NCBI RefSeq assembly: GCF_964204645.1
Contig: NC_134026.1
Location: 1,922,001 to 1,986,000, forward strand
DNA length: 64,000 nucleotides
Direction: 5' to 3'
Origin: Tubulanus polymorphus
Taxonomy: Eukaryota > Nemertea > Palaeonemertea > Tubulaniformes > Tubulanidae
Part shown: one piece after another, positions 37,495-50,637 of the stretch
Numbering within the stretch: the stretch's first letter is position 1
Layout of the letters: each line of letters begins with the position of its first letter
Translations under genes and position numbers: made by a program
Notes under the pieces: model-generated
What the model saw: the letters and a program-made list of their open reading frames with translations, nothing else
Databases searched by the model: none
Told to the model about the DNA's origin: nothing

Positions 37495-39556
37495 ATATGA
37501 TCAATCATAACTAGGCCCTAACAATAACATGGCTAACCCAATTTTTACAAATCAAGGACAAACTTTTTTTAGATTCCAGAGAAAAATGCAGGCCTAAATT
37601 TACCCCTTATCAAATATTTCCAACTTGGTGGCTGTAATTAGTTGACATGTCAGCTACTCTGACCACTAACGGACACGTGGAATTGTCACAAAATGTCAAT
37701 ATAAACATTAAAATCGGTTTGTGATTGGCTATCAGCCGCACACACCTCCTCTTCCTGATATTCACCATCTTGCAAAAAATAAACTACGCGGAAATAAGAA
37801 CAATTTGAACGACTTGTCATCGAGCAAACTCACCTTTATTATATAAGGTTATCTACTGCGTGTATATCCAGTAACACGAAACTCTCAGATAAACGCTTTA
37901 TAAAGCTTTAAATATTCACTATTCCTCTCTCATCCCACACTCACACATGCAGTTATATTATGATTGAAGAAGTATTGATCCCATTCACTAATGGCCGTTA
38001 AGTACCCAAAGCAGGTTCGAATCCCGCATAAATATCAAACATTTATCGCTTTCAATGCGCGCGGCCAGTTTGTACAAGATTTTACTACTTGAGAATCCAA
38101 CTAGTAAATGTTCCCTCATCAAATTAATACTACATTCTGTCTTTGGAGAGGTCATCCCCAGTCTCAGCTGCACCAATGAGCCTTTAAACATCATTCCTCG
38201 AAACTCGCAGTTCAAATGGAAAAAAGAATTTTAACAAGTCGTTGATTCATTCTTAAAACATTAGATTTATTGATTTACTTTCGCTCAGATACTTGAACTT
38301 AAATTTTTTAGACAGGTTAATCAAAATGGAGTGATGGCTATGACTATAGCCATTAATTGAGTTTTAAGAAAACCTTTTGATTTAAAATCTAGAGAACAGC
38401 CACATCTATTGGTGTATATTTTGTTTCATGTTTCAATTTTACTTCAAATAAGATCAATTATCTCGATCATTATAATCATCTGTTGTTACACAAAATTTTG
38501 GTTAAGCAATATTGTTGCATCGCATTAATATTGTTTTTTATTTGATGTGATTTCCCATCATGAAACGAAACATCATTTGGAATGAAAAACACAATCTAAT
38601 GCTCTTATAATATTAATAATATTTCAAAAAAAAAATCGACGCATTAGATTTAAGTTAAAACGCAACAACATATAAGAGCCTTAATGCACAAAACCATGCA
38701 GCAAGAAAATACGAAATAGAGAAAGTCTCTGTGAGATACAAAAAAAAAACATAAATAAATGCATGTTCTCCTTTGTTCAGCAAGGAGTTCGAAATTCGAA
38801 AAACAGGTGTCCATCGTAACGCATGGCAAAATCTGATAATTTTGTTGTCAAAAATCATAATCAAAATATAACCACTATTCAGAAGTCAAGGAATTTCTCA
38901 GGCAATATTTTAGCGTCATCATATTTTCGGTTTTTCATTATTCTCGTTAACAAGAAATTTCACAACATGATCTGATAGTTAAACACACACGATTCACCCT
39001 CCTTCTCTACCAAAGTGGCTAAAATACAAGATAATTTAAAATCTTGTGCTAAAATACGCGTTTTAAATTCTTATAATATTGTTACTTTTTATATGTAAAC
39101 AAGTAGAGAAGGAGAGGATCTGTGAGGAAATATTAACGAAAAAAAAAAAAATTTATATACCAGGGGTAGCTGCTGTTTCAATACATACGTGTATGTACAT
39201 GTATATATCGTAGTAACAGATACATAAAAGCAAAAAGCAGCGACTACATTTTTCACATAAGCAACATTTATAGATTAGATTGAAAGATTAGCTGATGTAC
39301 ATAAATACAAACAGGTGCTAGGTTTTTAAGAAGTTTTTTTTTCAGAACCAATTCCTAAAGTGAATTTTGATGCCGTTTTTGACGTTACAGTGTAAAACAT
39401 TTTGATCTTGACTGAACGATTAATTGAATTTTCAAGTTTAAAATTAAATGGTTACCCAATATTGTGAAATTACATTGTACATGTTTATACGATGTAGTTA
39501 CACAACTGATTATACTTTTGACTATTTCAAATGTACACATAGAAGTTAATGTTTGA

Positions 39557-40127
39557 TGGCTATCATCCACTGTGATGCATTAAATGCAAACTTTCCGAGT
39601 ACCTGTATTCGATAATATGTACATATTTTACACGAATGAATAAGTAGAAATTGGCACACTTCAAGTCCAAGTCATTTACAAGTCTCTCTAGCTCTCAAAT
39701 ACTCTGAGATAACCAATAATGTGTTCTTTATATACAACTTGTTAGGGGGAGAATAACGTTTTGTTGAAAGTAGTACATATTCACATACATTTTTTTACAA
39801 CTTTACAGAAAAAAAAAAACAATGCGTAAAAATATTCGACAAACTTAAAATTACAAATGACAAAACGTTTAAAAATATTGCACTTTTATCAAAAAATAGA
39901 AGTACTAATGAAATATCATTCCTACATATTGTATAATCTAGATTTCTTTATAATGTCATCTTATGGCGGTATTTTGAGCATTTAAAATCCGTTTCACAAG
40001 TTGTATATGAATATTTCTATATAACAGAGCAAATCCTATTATCACACTTTACATTGGAATACTTTTTGATTGCCTTGTAATGAATAACCTAGGTTGTATT
40101 TTCCATACACACAGTGGATGATAGCCA
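39557..40127. repeat. 18-bp perfect inverted repeat, arms 39,557-39,574 and 40,110-40,127
   Basis: TGGCTATCATCCACTGTG and its exact complement CACAGTGGATGATAGCCA lie 535 bp apart inside the probable BICDL 3' UTR. They could pair in RNA. Confidence 0.7.
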
Positions 40128-40987
40128 ACAAAAATGTCTATTTAATTCAATATTTTGAAAAACCAATTCATTTTACAATGTATACACATTTACATAATAT
40201 TATTCAGAAGATAATGTACATCCATGTGTCATGTAAGCGATTTCATTTGATCTTATATATGAAAATTTAGCTCGAGAATGTTAGAGAAGTTTAGTATCAA
40301 TAGTGGTGTAGCTTATATTGTATTTTAAATCTGAACCGCAAAATAGTATTATTTAGCAGCTAATAACTCAGGAGCAAAAAGCAAATGAATTACAATGCAG
40401 TAAACACCCAGAAAGTCGTTTTGTTGAATAGCTTATTATTACTTATATGCAGAAATTTTTCTAGTTAAGCCAAAATCTTTAGTTCGTATATGTTCCAAAA
40501 GTTGTTGTATACAAATTCACTATGATGAGAATCACGTACATACAGTTAAAATATGATTAGACTCATGCCTAATCATACTTATTTTCATGATGGACTAAAT
40601 GACTAGAATGACCTACGATTTCTATCTCAAACTTCTGACATGTTACACACACTAACACTATCTATTACTAGCGAATGGTGGGCTGAATAAGTGATCTCAC
40701 TAATTCATACCAGGTAGTTTGATGAAATGTAAACACTGTTTTTAGTAGTACATCGATGAATTTTACCGGTTATAAATAAACAAAATCTATATTTTTCATA
40801 TATTACTCAATATTCCAATGAATGGACCTATTGGATAAACTTATAGTTGTTAAATTTGAAACGTTAAAACTAAAGATAAAATCTCTGTAAATTCAATGGA
40901 ATGTTAGCAAAAAATCTGGATCGGAATGTACAAATATTCACTATCACAAAATATTGGACAAATATCATTGATGACTAGGATGAACGG

Positions 40988-43900
40988 TCAGTGCCAAAAA
41001 TGTTTCTTTTTGCGTTCAGTTTTTGGTGGGAGTTTGTCATCTGCTTCCAGTTCGGTTACAACTCGTTTTGAAATTTGACGTTGAAGAAGTTCCTGCATGT
41101 CGAGCTAGAAGAAGAGATCCATTTAGGTATTCTCCTTATTCTCTCCTCATGATAAAACTATTCATATGTACAGAATACATACCTGACATTGTTCTAATTG
41201 CTGAGAAAGTTCAATCTTTTGTTGTATAGATTCCAATAGTTGCTGATCTAATTTAGCCAAATCCAATTTAGCATTTGCCAGTTCAACTTCCATTGAGTTC
41301 CGTCTAATAAGACAAATGAATACTGATATAGTGATGTAGAGGAGACAAAATGATTATGATCCTTATAACTTAAATACTTACTTTGTAATAGCTTCATCTC
41401 TTTCAAGTCTAGCCAGTGATACAATATCTTCTTTATCAACTTGCATTTCATCGTGGGACTTGTCTTTTTCTAGTGTTATATTCGACTGTTTTTGTTGCTC
41501 AATTTGAAGCTAGAAACCATCAACAGTAAAGAAAAAGTAGGCTTAATATCATACATCAAACTTGCCCATGCCGCATATAAAAGCATACACAATCAAAGAT
41601 ACTTTCATTTGCAACCAATACTAATTTTTTTGGTATGAAACATCTACCATTATCAAGCAAAATAAGATAGATCTTTTTTTTAACACAAGCAAAAAGCACG
41701 ATGATCTGCCAGGTGAATTCAAGCAAAGTGAACTAATGCGGACCTAGAATCAATAACCTAAAATAAGGCACTATTGATTCATAGCGAAGGTATGCATGCA
41801 AAAAAATTTCAAGGGACACAAATTGGGAATAGGCATTTCCAGCACAATCCAGCACTAACCCTAACCCACATGCATTGATATGCATGAAGTGAACCAACAC
41901 ACATGCAAATACCTACAGAACATAAAGCGTGTTTGTAACAGACAATTCTTACCTCTTGAATTGTTATCTGTTTGATTAACAAAATAAAAATAACGATTAA
42001 ATAACCGATATTCAAATAATATCTAGTATATAATCACACATGAATGACCACTTTTTCCAGAGTATATGACCATTAAATATGAATTTCTTTATAGCTAACC
42101 TTCTGTGTCAATTCCATCAAGTCATGAGATTTCTTCTTCAATTCATCATCTTTTTCAGTGACCACCATATGTAAAGAGCGCACCTGACTCTGAGTGCACG
42201 TCAGTTCTTCTTCAAGTATATTAACTTTTTCCTGAAGATGATTAACTTCGGGAATAGATTCCTAATTAACAAACACGACAAAATGAGTCCAAAATTTCAG
42301 CTAATTTAGAGAATTCTAGTGAGCATAAAAAGTTGTAGTATATATTTACCGCATTAGCTTGTCTTTTGGCCATTTCATCCATCAATGAATGCAACTCGAG
42401 CAATAAGTTTGACAAACTTCCCTTCTCAAATTCGGCGAAAATTTTCTGTTCAGGACTTTGGTCGATGTTCGTATCCTGCTGTTGTTTCAGCTGCTGGAAC
42501 ATGTCTTTTATTTGTTGGTAGACCTCAAAAACTTCTAATTGAAATGTCTGTTTAAAATGAAGAAACATTTCATAAATACCGATAAGATAAAACAATCTGA
42601 CACAGACAAACAGTGGATGTCTAAAAAGATAGCTTGTTTCGTATATTCTAAGAGAAGCTAAAATTTGCCAGCTTCAACTTATTATTTTTTTTTCTTCTAT
42701 TTTCAACGAAGCCAAATGAGCAACAAGACAACTTTTCAGCCCACCTAACTTCTACACAACAGTTTTAACACTTGCAAAATTGACTACAACAAAAAATAAG
42801 TGAGTGTGTTTATTTCTACCTGGTGATTATTCTCTCCGGACGGAGGAGCTTGTTCTATATGTATATAATCATCATCATACTCAATATCGTCGTCGTCGTC
42901 GTCCAAACTGAGACCGGGGCTAGGCGACATTGGGTAAGCCCCACCCAATTTCATACCGGACATCCCCGACTAGTAAAAGATTAGACACAAGCCAATACAT
43001 AAAGTGACGTGGTTAGCAATTAACAGCAGTTTTAAGCGAGTGCTTAAATATTCTGAAGTGATGTATACAGCGCTGCCCATTCAACTTTCACCGACAAAAA
43101 GCCTAGTCCGCTTACAATAAAATATCAATAATTGCCATCTAATTCCAATATCTAATCATTGATCACTTATTTCTGGCAAAATGAAGATGAGATCAGAGTT
43201 AAATGGGCTTTACTATACAACAGGTTACAGTATGTACACATTGTTAGGCAATATCAAAATAACTTCATTTAGAATATATTAAAGACATTAATCATATTGC
43301 CTTACATGAATATTTCAAAGAACACATCCATATATAGGCACACATTAACACTATTAGCGATATGATGTTGTACGAAGTTACGATGTGTTATGAATTGTCA
43401 GGTTTTAGCGCTTAAAATGATGACATTATTGGAACGAATTTACATACCTGCGGCCGACCGAGTTCCATGTCTTCCGAAAAACAATTCGACATTTCGAGTT
43501 CGTTGAATAATGAATTATTGTTACTGCCGTTGTTGTAATGGCCGCCGCTAGTCGACGACGCGTGCAACGAAAGTTCCTCAAGTTTTTCTTGTAGATCGCT
43601 GTTCGTTTCTCGTAGTTCGATCAACTCGCGCTCGTGAGAGCGAATCTGTTTAAATCAGCAGAGAATCGATATTTCAAAATTCGGCAAGAGATTTTTTGAT
43701 ATCTTATAATATCTATATTTTAAGTGTATCATGAAAATATAACATCGAGTAGGCCTAAATGGACTTTAGTTGGGATTTCAATTTGACTGTAGAGTTAACT
43801 AATTCAAACTCGATTGAGTTTAGTGGATCTAAGTCTTGGAATTCACTATCTATTTATCACCTGTTGATCTTGTTCCATCTTCTGTCGTTCAAGCATCATT

Positions 43901-45445
43901 ATACGATCCTGTGCTTCCTCACAGTTACACACGGCTGCATCGCGTTCTTCACTCAACTGTTTAATACGTCTATCTAATTCTCGAACTCTTTCAGTAAGTA
44001 TCGTTATCTATGATAAACCAATGTAGAAAATCAGTAAATTTACCAGCACCGTTCATTACCAACCGTGACAAACTCGTGAAATTATAGGACTTTTTTTAAA
44101 TGAATAACCTTTAATCTTATTTCTGAAGTGAGTGAAACAATATAACGTGTAAAACTTACCTCTTCTCTGAGCACTGTAAGTTCAGACACATGACTTTGTA
44201 TAGAACTTCTTCTACTAGATACTTGTAACCTCAAACCGGTTAACTGAGTGTTCAATGATTCCTCCGCATTCAATGACTGAAAGTTAGATATCAATGTTCA
44301 TTATCGTGTTCATTACCATCTTATCTTATGATTAAAATATTTCTCCGGGAGATCTGTTTTTTTTAATACTTTTCTCTCAACAGCTCTTCTGTTTCCTTCT
44401 TGCTACTTTCAATGAGTGTTAGCTCGGAGAAAAGGCTTTGCAAAATCCACATGAAAAAGCGCTCCTCTCTATGCTATTTGTAAACTGTTCTGCTGTTTTA
44501 AATTATTAATTCTTTTAATTCTATAATGTTTCCTTTCCCATGACTGCTGTAATATGGTAAGAGGTTGTAATACTCACTTTTTTCAGTTGATCTGTTAATC
44601 TTTCGTTCTGAGCTCTCAATTCTTTTACTATATTAGTCTTATCGTCTTCTTTTAGTTTCGTATTCTGCTGCTCCGCGCCGAGTTTCTTTCGCAATATTTC
44701 TATATCCGTTTGTAAATCTTTGATAGTATTTTCATATTCTCCTTCAGCTGATTCTAATCTTAGCCGTAAACGATAACGCTCTTGTTCTAAATCCTACAAC
44801 GTTGATTGCGACATTATTTTGTTGGCTGCAATTTTTGGATAGGGAGTTTTACCAGTGGAATAATTAACTCTATAAGTTTAATATAATAACCATGAAATTT
44901 TGGCTATCGATAACCCAAAATTCCGTGGTTAGAATATTAAACCTTTAAGTACCAGGACTGGAAATTTCACCAAATAAGTTAAGATCATCACAGTAAATTC
45001 AAAATGCAATAATTAAGTTACTTAGCAGGGCCATACAGTAGCAGGGGTCAGTTGCCCTACAGAAATTTTGGAAAAGTGCCCTATCTGTAAATATTGCTAC
45101 ATCCAATAGAAATTCAATATAGAATTTAATATAGAAACTTGGGACTAACAAGCATTTCATTATAGGATTTCAAATAACTGTAGATACACTTACATCTATT
45201 TTCAGCTGTAAATCTTTATGTATAGATTCATAATGTTCATTTTTTCGCTGCAGTTCTTTATTTTTCTCTAGCAAAGATTGTCCGATTTCCGCAGCGAGAA
45301 ACAGGTCTTTTTCTTTCTGCGCGAGTTGGGCGTAAACATCATCCGGATCGACTTGTCTTTCTTCCATATCAAGATATTGATAGTAGTCTTCCAAGTTTTC
45401 GGGTGTAGAAGGAGTGGAGGACACTCCTAGATGACAAGCACACAT
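40988..45445 (-). CDS. BICDL1: BICD family-like cargo adaptor (dynein/dynactin activator)
   Basis: Coiled-coil adaptor that links cargo to dynein-dynactin, related to vertebrate BICDL1/BICDL2. Exons, high to low: 45,194-45,445, 44,578-44,793, 44,160-44,276, 43,861-44,007, 43,448-43,645, 42,820-42,969, 42,350-42,547, 42,100-42,261, 41,953-41,967 (15-nt microexon), 41,382-41,509, 41,183-41,303, 40,988-41,104. They total 606 aa (human BICDL1 573). Near the N-terminus AQLAQKEKDLFLAAEIGQSL is the CC1-box (AAxxG) that binds dynein light intermediate chain. Heptads rich in L, E, K and Q fill most of the protein. A Ser/Asn/Gly-rich stretch comes mid-protein and an acidic run of Asp follows it. The C-terminus has VELANAKLDLAKLDQQLLES and ends KKKHFWH, like the family's conserved cargo-binding coil. 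ATG 45,445 is the first in frame, but an upstream exon is possible. Which vertebrate paralogue it matches cannot be decided here. Confidence 0.9.
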
Positions 45446-46609
45446 ATTTCAGTCTCCGATAAAACCGTTCGTTTGAGGTGAATGAGATGAACAACATTTA
45501 TCTATGCGACTAGATATTTCTAAAAGCGTCACAGAGTTCTATACTAATTAGCATTGAAAGCTTTATGCCATATCTTATAAAGAAAGACCATCACCAGAGT
45601 TTATATATATAGAAATATATCGAACATCACCTAGAGCAAAGAGAAAAAGCAATTTACGGATTAGTGAAGCCATGAAAATTAATCTACCTTTACTAAGCAC
45701 CACGAGCTGATCTATGTGCTCAAAAAATTATGTTTTATGATTAGACTTGGTATTTAAACACAGCTGAGGAAACCTGCATGAAATTTGATGTGACAGCACA
45801 GAACTGTTATGAAGAAAGCAGTTAGCAAGCAGAGGTTCATAGTGAACATGAAGATGGAATATGCAAGAGGTGATTATTGCCTGAGAAAGATACAGAACTA
45901 CTTAGGAATAATCATAGCTCGGTCCCACAGACATACAGACAGCAGATACTGCAGCGGAGGAGGTATTTTTTACACTCTTCTGCCGCGTGTGATTTATTTT
46001 CATTTCACGATCAGATATTTTTACAAAACTTAAAACCTATCTAAATACAAAAAGCAGCTGACTGCGATAAAATCACTGGCTACATGATATTGTAAGCCAG
46101 ATTATATCAAGATTTTTCCAAGCATAGAGATCAACATGGAGATGTCGTCAGTGACCGACGGTGTCGGACTAAAAAGTGGTTCTCATTTTCAAATAGTTTT
46201 ATATAAGCAACCTGGGCGGCATCATCAACCTACCTCAATATCATAATGTTCTAGAAAAAATGGTCTATAATTTACGTTGATCGATGAATCGCAGAGATTT
46301 ACACATCCATTAGAAATTTCGAATGATTGATCACCTCAGAAACCGAAACCAAACACGATCTACGACGCCATTCTTTTTACTGCGATCGAAAATAGGAAAC
46401 AAGTCGGACGAAACGACCACAAAATAATCTAATATAAGCTAAGTACCTCAGTTAATCAGACATTCATCAGACAATGAATTAAGATTAAGTAATATTTCTT
46501 TATTCAGATAATTAGGTTTTTCTGACTTATTCATAGAATGTGTGATTTTTTATATCCGACGTGGCGCCTGGTGCTCGACTCTTTCTTTTAAGATCAACCT
46601 TGTTTAAAG
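45446..46609. promoter_or_regulatory. Shared upstream region of BICDL (-) and MED28 (+)
   Basis: 1.16 kb between divergent coding starts. It must hold both promoters and any untranslated first exons of BICDL. No gene is seen. MED28's start codon lies in AAAGATGGCGGC, which matches the YY1 site that often overlaps animal start codons. Confidence 0.5.
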
Positions 46610-47677
46610 ATGGCGGCTCCTTCGTCAAATGATCCGATTTCAAGTTGTCCACCTAATTTAGTGGATGAATTCGAGATAGCCTTTCAGGTAAGCGTATTTA
46701 AAACTCATCTGAAATTGTCTAATATTTAAGGGGATTTATCGGTGCAAAATATATCGCGCCCAGTTTCGCAGGCCTACTTAGAATAAACTAATCTTTGGCC
46801 ACAAGTGTCAGATCCAGTCATGCTAAGTATAAAAAGAAAACGTCTATAATCTATGTCTTCAGAGTTGCCTTAGTTTACATGCATCATTAATATTTCAGAA
46901 TTGTTTCGCCAATCTTAATTCACAAGAGAGTAGCAGTTCAGCTGACTCCGATGAATTAAAGACAGGTAATCAAAACTATTATAGATATCGCCTTTTAGTC
47001 GTCAGATGATATTTTCTTTTTTTCATTCAACGACAGATCGTTCGACATTTTGATGTTTGTTTTATCTCACAGGGGCTGAGCAATCCATACAGAAATTCCT
47101 CGATGTTGCCAAGCAGCTGGAAGCATTCTTTTTACAGAAGAGATTGATTTTATCGGTGATGAAACCAGAACAGATTGTCAAAGAGGTAAAATCTTCATCA
47201 TCTATTCGACTTTGATGTATCATCTCAAGTGTTAGATGTTAAACTTACCGATTGCTTTTATTTCATTTTCTTAAGGATGTCAATGAAATGGGAACCGAAA
47301 TTGGACGAAAAGATAATTTACTGCAAAAACATTACGTTAAATTGCAACACTGGCAAAATATGTTACGAACATTACCGGGATCTCAACCCCCTCAACAGGG
47401 AGGGGCTCAGTCGTCTCAACAACAACAACCACCGCCACCTATGAACCAACAACAAAACCTACAACAAATCCCTCACTCTCAAACTCAACACATGGTCAGT
47501 CATGGTATGCCGCATCATACTAACTCAGCAATGTCGATGAGTATGGGTCTTCATCAGAGTCATATGCCACCTCCTCAAATACCAGGAGCCGCTCAATCAA
47601 TGCAGTTTCAACAAGGGCCTCTCGCTCATTTAGAAAGGACAACATCTAATATCGGAATGCCTGATGGTTCAAGATAG
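46610..47677 (+). CDS. MED28: Mediator complex subunit 28
   Basis: Head-module subunit of Mediator, which links transcription factors to RNA polymerase II in the nucleus. Exons 46,610-46,687, 46,899-46,965, 47,073-47,185 and 47,276-47,677 give 219 aa (human 178). Conserved parts are [55 protein letters not shown] and [17 protein letters not shown], covering the family's helical core. The C-terminal half is a long Gln/Pro/His/Met-rich insert (about residues 120-195) not present in vertebrates. The ending [16 protein letters not shown] matches the conserved MED28 tail, so the insert lies between two conserved blocks. The short downstream gap (328 bp) leads to the convergent ZDHHC16. Confidence 0.95.
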
Positions 47678-48004
47678 TTGAATAACATAAATTCTATTAT
47701 AAACCAAACTGCATTTATTATCTTAAGAAGAATTTTGTAGATCTAGTCTTGTGTCTGTTTGTACCTTATTTTTAAGATGAAATATATTACCAGTATATAA
47801 CTGCGTATCAAAGAAAAGCTTGTTGATTTTGGAGACAATTTTCTCAGGAATTCGGGAGAAAAAGACATCGAATTAAATCTCACTTTAAAAAATATTAATT
47901 TATTTACCGATAAAGTTTATCACAAAAATAAAAACGAATCATTTCTCTTTCTTCTCTGATGAAGATTTTATAAAATTTGAGGTTTTAAAAAGTCCCTTTA
48001 ATTG

Positions 48005-50201
48005 TCAGAGCAGCAATATCCCTAAAGAGTCTAATTTGTAAGTAGTAGATTCCCAGGTGAGGCCATCACCCATTGGCTTGTGTGTAGATGGTAATAAAAT
48101 ATGCCTCCAGAATGATCTACAAGAAAAAGATTTCTTCAAGTAACAGAAGATCGACGACATTCGAAATAATGGCATAATTGCAGTATTTACCTTCCATTAG
48201 ATAAACCAAGGAACATCTTCCAATTTTTGATGAAACCAAAATTGTAGGGATTTCTATGAACCTGCAAGAAAATTAGGAAATCGTAAAATAGATTTTGAAT
48301 TTGTGGTATATAAATTCACCAGTGGTATATAAATTCAACAGTGGTATATAAATTCAACTTACTAATCCAATCTTTTTCATACGCCCTGCATCAGATTTAT
48401 TGATATGTACTTCGATGCTAGTTTCACCTCTAGATATCAATCTAGCGTGCCACAATACTAACAATCCTAAAGCTACTGTGACTCCACTACATAACATAAA
48501 CTCATATACTATACTCAAATGATATAACGAACTGGATTTACTACCCTGAAAGTAAATGATACAAGTTAGTAAAATGTTTCTCATTTTGAAGGTTTCGTTA
48601 ATGAGTCTAGGAATTAAGTGCTCTTACCAATTCACTAGGCATTGCAGTCACTCCACCAAGAGCCAAATTAAGCACATAAAAATACCCTGGATACCTCAGC
48701 TCCTATAAAAAAATATATGGATTATTCAATCATCTAAACCCATTTGTAAAAGCATATGGCCATGGATTAAATGTTTATACCTGGGAGCCATAGAAATGCT
48801 CTTTAAATAGATCATATGCGCTGATACTAATGTATAGACATCCTAACCACATGTATATACAAAACATGAAAAAATATCTGTGATTATAGTGACCAACACA
48901 ATTATTCAACCAAGCTGAGAATAGATTTTAAGGAACATATGATGGATGATTAAAGACCCCACAGCCCGGTTATCCATCCTCCATTTATCTTATTTCATTA
49001 AAGGATACGACAATGGTGATCCATTTTTAGAACGCATTTCTTACAAATGCTACAATGATGTGTTCTCGGTGGTTTCGGACTGATACATTTCTTACATACG
49101 GAAACAGTTTCAGGAATCATCTGAAAATACAACGGATAGAATAAGAACAGTACTGGTATCCAATTTGATAGTAAGTAAGTAAGTATTTTATTCACATAAT
49201 AGATTGATACAAAGCATTTAAGTATACATCAGGGTCCGATCTAAGGAATGAAGGCCACTTGCCCGGGGGGCAAGCATATCTGAAATTTCGCTTGCCCCCT
49301 CCAAAAGCTACTTGCCCCACACAGGCAGTCCGATTGGTGGCACAACCTTCCGTTGAATCGAGTGGGAAAATAGCTTTGAGACATAAAATTGCACTAGCCC
49401 GGGGGACAAGTGATAATGATAACTTACTTGCCCTGAATATACTTGTCCCGGGCAATCGGACAAGTGCTTAGATCGGACCCTGTACATGTATAATAAAAAA
49501 CAGTGTAGTAATAAATTATGCGAGGGGTTAGGAAAAGCCAAATTAACGGCTTAAATGAGTCCTTTCCCCTCCACAACATACACATCTTCTCACACCCTTT
49601 CCCAGCAATCATTCAATCATTACACAATCATACTAGAAATGTAGCATAATAGATCTAACCAAAAGTTATTAGATCTATTATGTGAAAAAAATCGATACAA
49701 ATAGAGTGTATTCTAATTTGAATCATACCTCGCTTGGTGAGCCCGGATTGGTAAATACTGCCATTAGATAGTTGAATACAAGATTTACCAACAACCAATG
49801 TCCAAAAACGAGATGATAAATAGTCCAGCCGATGCTGTGATAATATTTTTGCGGTAAGAGACACATGTAGAATATGACGACAACTGATGCAGTTAGACAT
49901 ACTACTAACAGGACAAATAACTGAAACAAGAAATATTCGAAACTACATTATCAAAATTATATAGAACAAAAACATTCACATCATTTCGAATACTTACAGG
50001 GCCTAAATATTTAGTGAAGTTATCGACGCACCAATACATAGGTTCCATAGCGACATCAACCGCTACTTCTGTTGATGTGAATGAATTGAAACACAAGGAA
50101 TGCATCGTCAGTTTTAGAATTGCCAATTTTCTCGTTAAACGGAAGCAGATGTAATCAAAGTGGCGACCGATCGTACAGCGAAATATCGGCATCCTTGCCA
50201 T
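48005..50201 (-). CDS. ZDHHC16: DHHC palmitoyltransferase, ZDHHC16-like
   Basis: Integral membrane S-acyltransferase. ZDHHC16 (Aph2) acts at the ER and controls the palmitoylation cascade of ZDHHC6 and phospholamban in vertebrates. Exons, high to low: 49,998-50,201, 49,729-49,920, 49,009-49,120, 48,781-48,914, 48,628-48,702, 48,363-48,545, 48,191-48,261, 48,005-48,116. They total 360 aa (human 377). The Cys-rich domain reads [20 protein letters not shown] then MDHHC with the catalytic Cys at residue 169; the codon after it is split by an intron and continues [16 protein letters not shown]. Hydrophobic helices lie before and after. [14 protein letters not shown] is typical of ZDHHC16. A 3' splice site at 50,220 precedes the ATG by 18 bases, so the 5' UTR is spliced, and a short upstream coding exon cannot be excluded. 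Confidence 0.94.
48303..48357. repeat. Three tandem ~21-bp repeats beside a ZDHHC16 exon
   Basis: GTGGTATATAAATTCAACA occurs three times in a row, ending only a few bases from the 5' splice site of the exon at 48,363-48,545. Confidence 0.8.
49231..49491. mobile_element. 261-bp MITE in ZDHHC16 intron
   Basis: Terminal repeats AGGGTCCGATCTAAG and CTTAGATCGGACCCT are exact inverse complements. The inside has several CTTGCCC/GGGCAAG pairs that could form sub-hairpins. Frames on both strands run through it but look like by-products. It lies between exons at 49,009-49,120 and 49,729-49,920. Confidence 0.75.
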
Positions 50202-50227
50202 AACAAGACAGATACTCTGAAATAGAA

Positions 50228-50391
50228 GGGGGTCATTCATTTATTACGTACGCATTAGGGGAGGAGGGGTCAGTGCAATTGCGTACTGTAATGCTTAATG
50301 TATACGAAAAAATGGCAGATTTTGCGTACAGAGGGGGAGGGGGGGTTGAAAAATTCAAATTTCATGCGTACGTAATTAATAAATGATCCCA
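50228..50391. mobile_element. ~164-bp MITE next to the ZDHHC16 5' UTR splice acceptor
   Basis: The left end GGGGGTCATTCATTTATTAC then GTACGCAT and the right end ATGCGTACGTAATTAATAAA then TGATCCC form imperfect inverted repeats of about 25 bp. G-rich runs lie inside. The left end is 8 bases from the 3' splice site at 50,220. Confidence 0.7.
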
Positions 50392-50499
50392 AGGTTAGTT
50401 TTAAGGCAGGTGATATTTTGCCAATGCGGCATTATTCCTGTTAACGCTATTTTGACTATTGCTCGTTCTGATTGGCTTATTTACACGGTGCATGAACAC

Positions 50500-50637
50500 T
50501 AAAGTGCGCGACTTAAAAAATTCAAAGAAAGTGTGGAGAACAGAGTAAGAAAAAATAGACCAGATAGAGCAGTATTCAAACCTGTGCCAGCAAATTGCTA
50601 AATTTAGGGTAACGTCTTTCCACTAGACCACTGAGGC
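50500..50637 (-). mobile_element. tRNA-derived SINE
   Basis: Read on the minus strand, GCCTCAG (acceptor-like 7 nt) is followed by TGGTCTAGTGG, a good A box at 50,620-50,630. 48 nt later comes GGTTTGAATAC, a decayed B box at 50,572-50,582. Box order and spacing are those of a tRNA gene. T- and C-rich sequence follows. It lies in the gap between ZDHHC16 and PLPP. Confidence 0.6.

Larger units (their letters stand above)
37040..40987. other. Intergenic region and probable long BICDL 3' UTR
   Basis: No coding gene is supported. The part nearest 40,987 is probably 3' UTR of the minus-strand BICDL gene; its length is unknown. 37,060-37,750 should include the 5' end of the threonine lyase. A GGTTCGAATCCCG at about 38,013 resembles a tRNA B box but has no tRNA around it. 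Confidence 0.5.

Noticed and set aside
38000-38040. tRNA gene at GGTTCGAATCCCG
   Set aside because: No A box at the needed distance and no acceptor stem.
49192-49541. Frames inside the ZDHHC16 intron
   Set aside because: They run through a MITE with exact terminal inverted repeats and have no relation to the acyltransferase frame.
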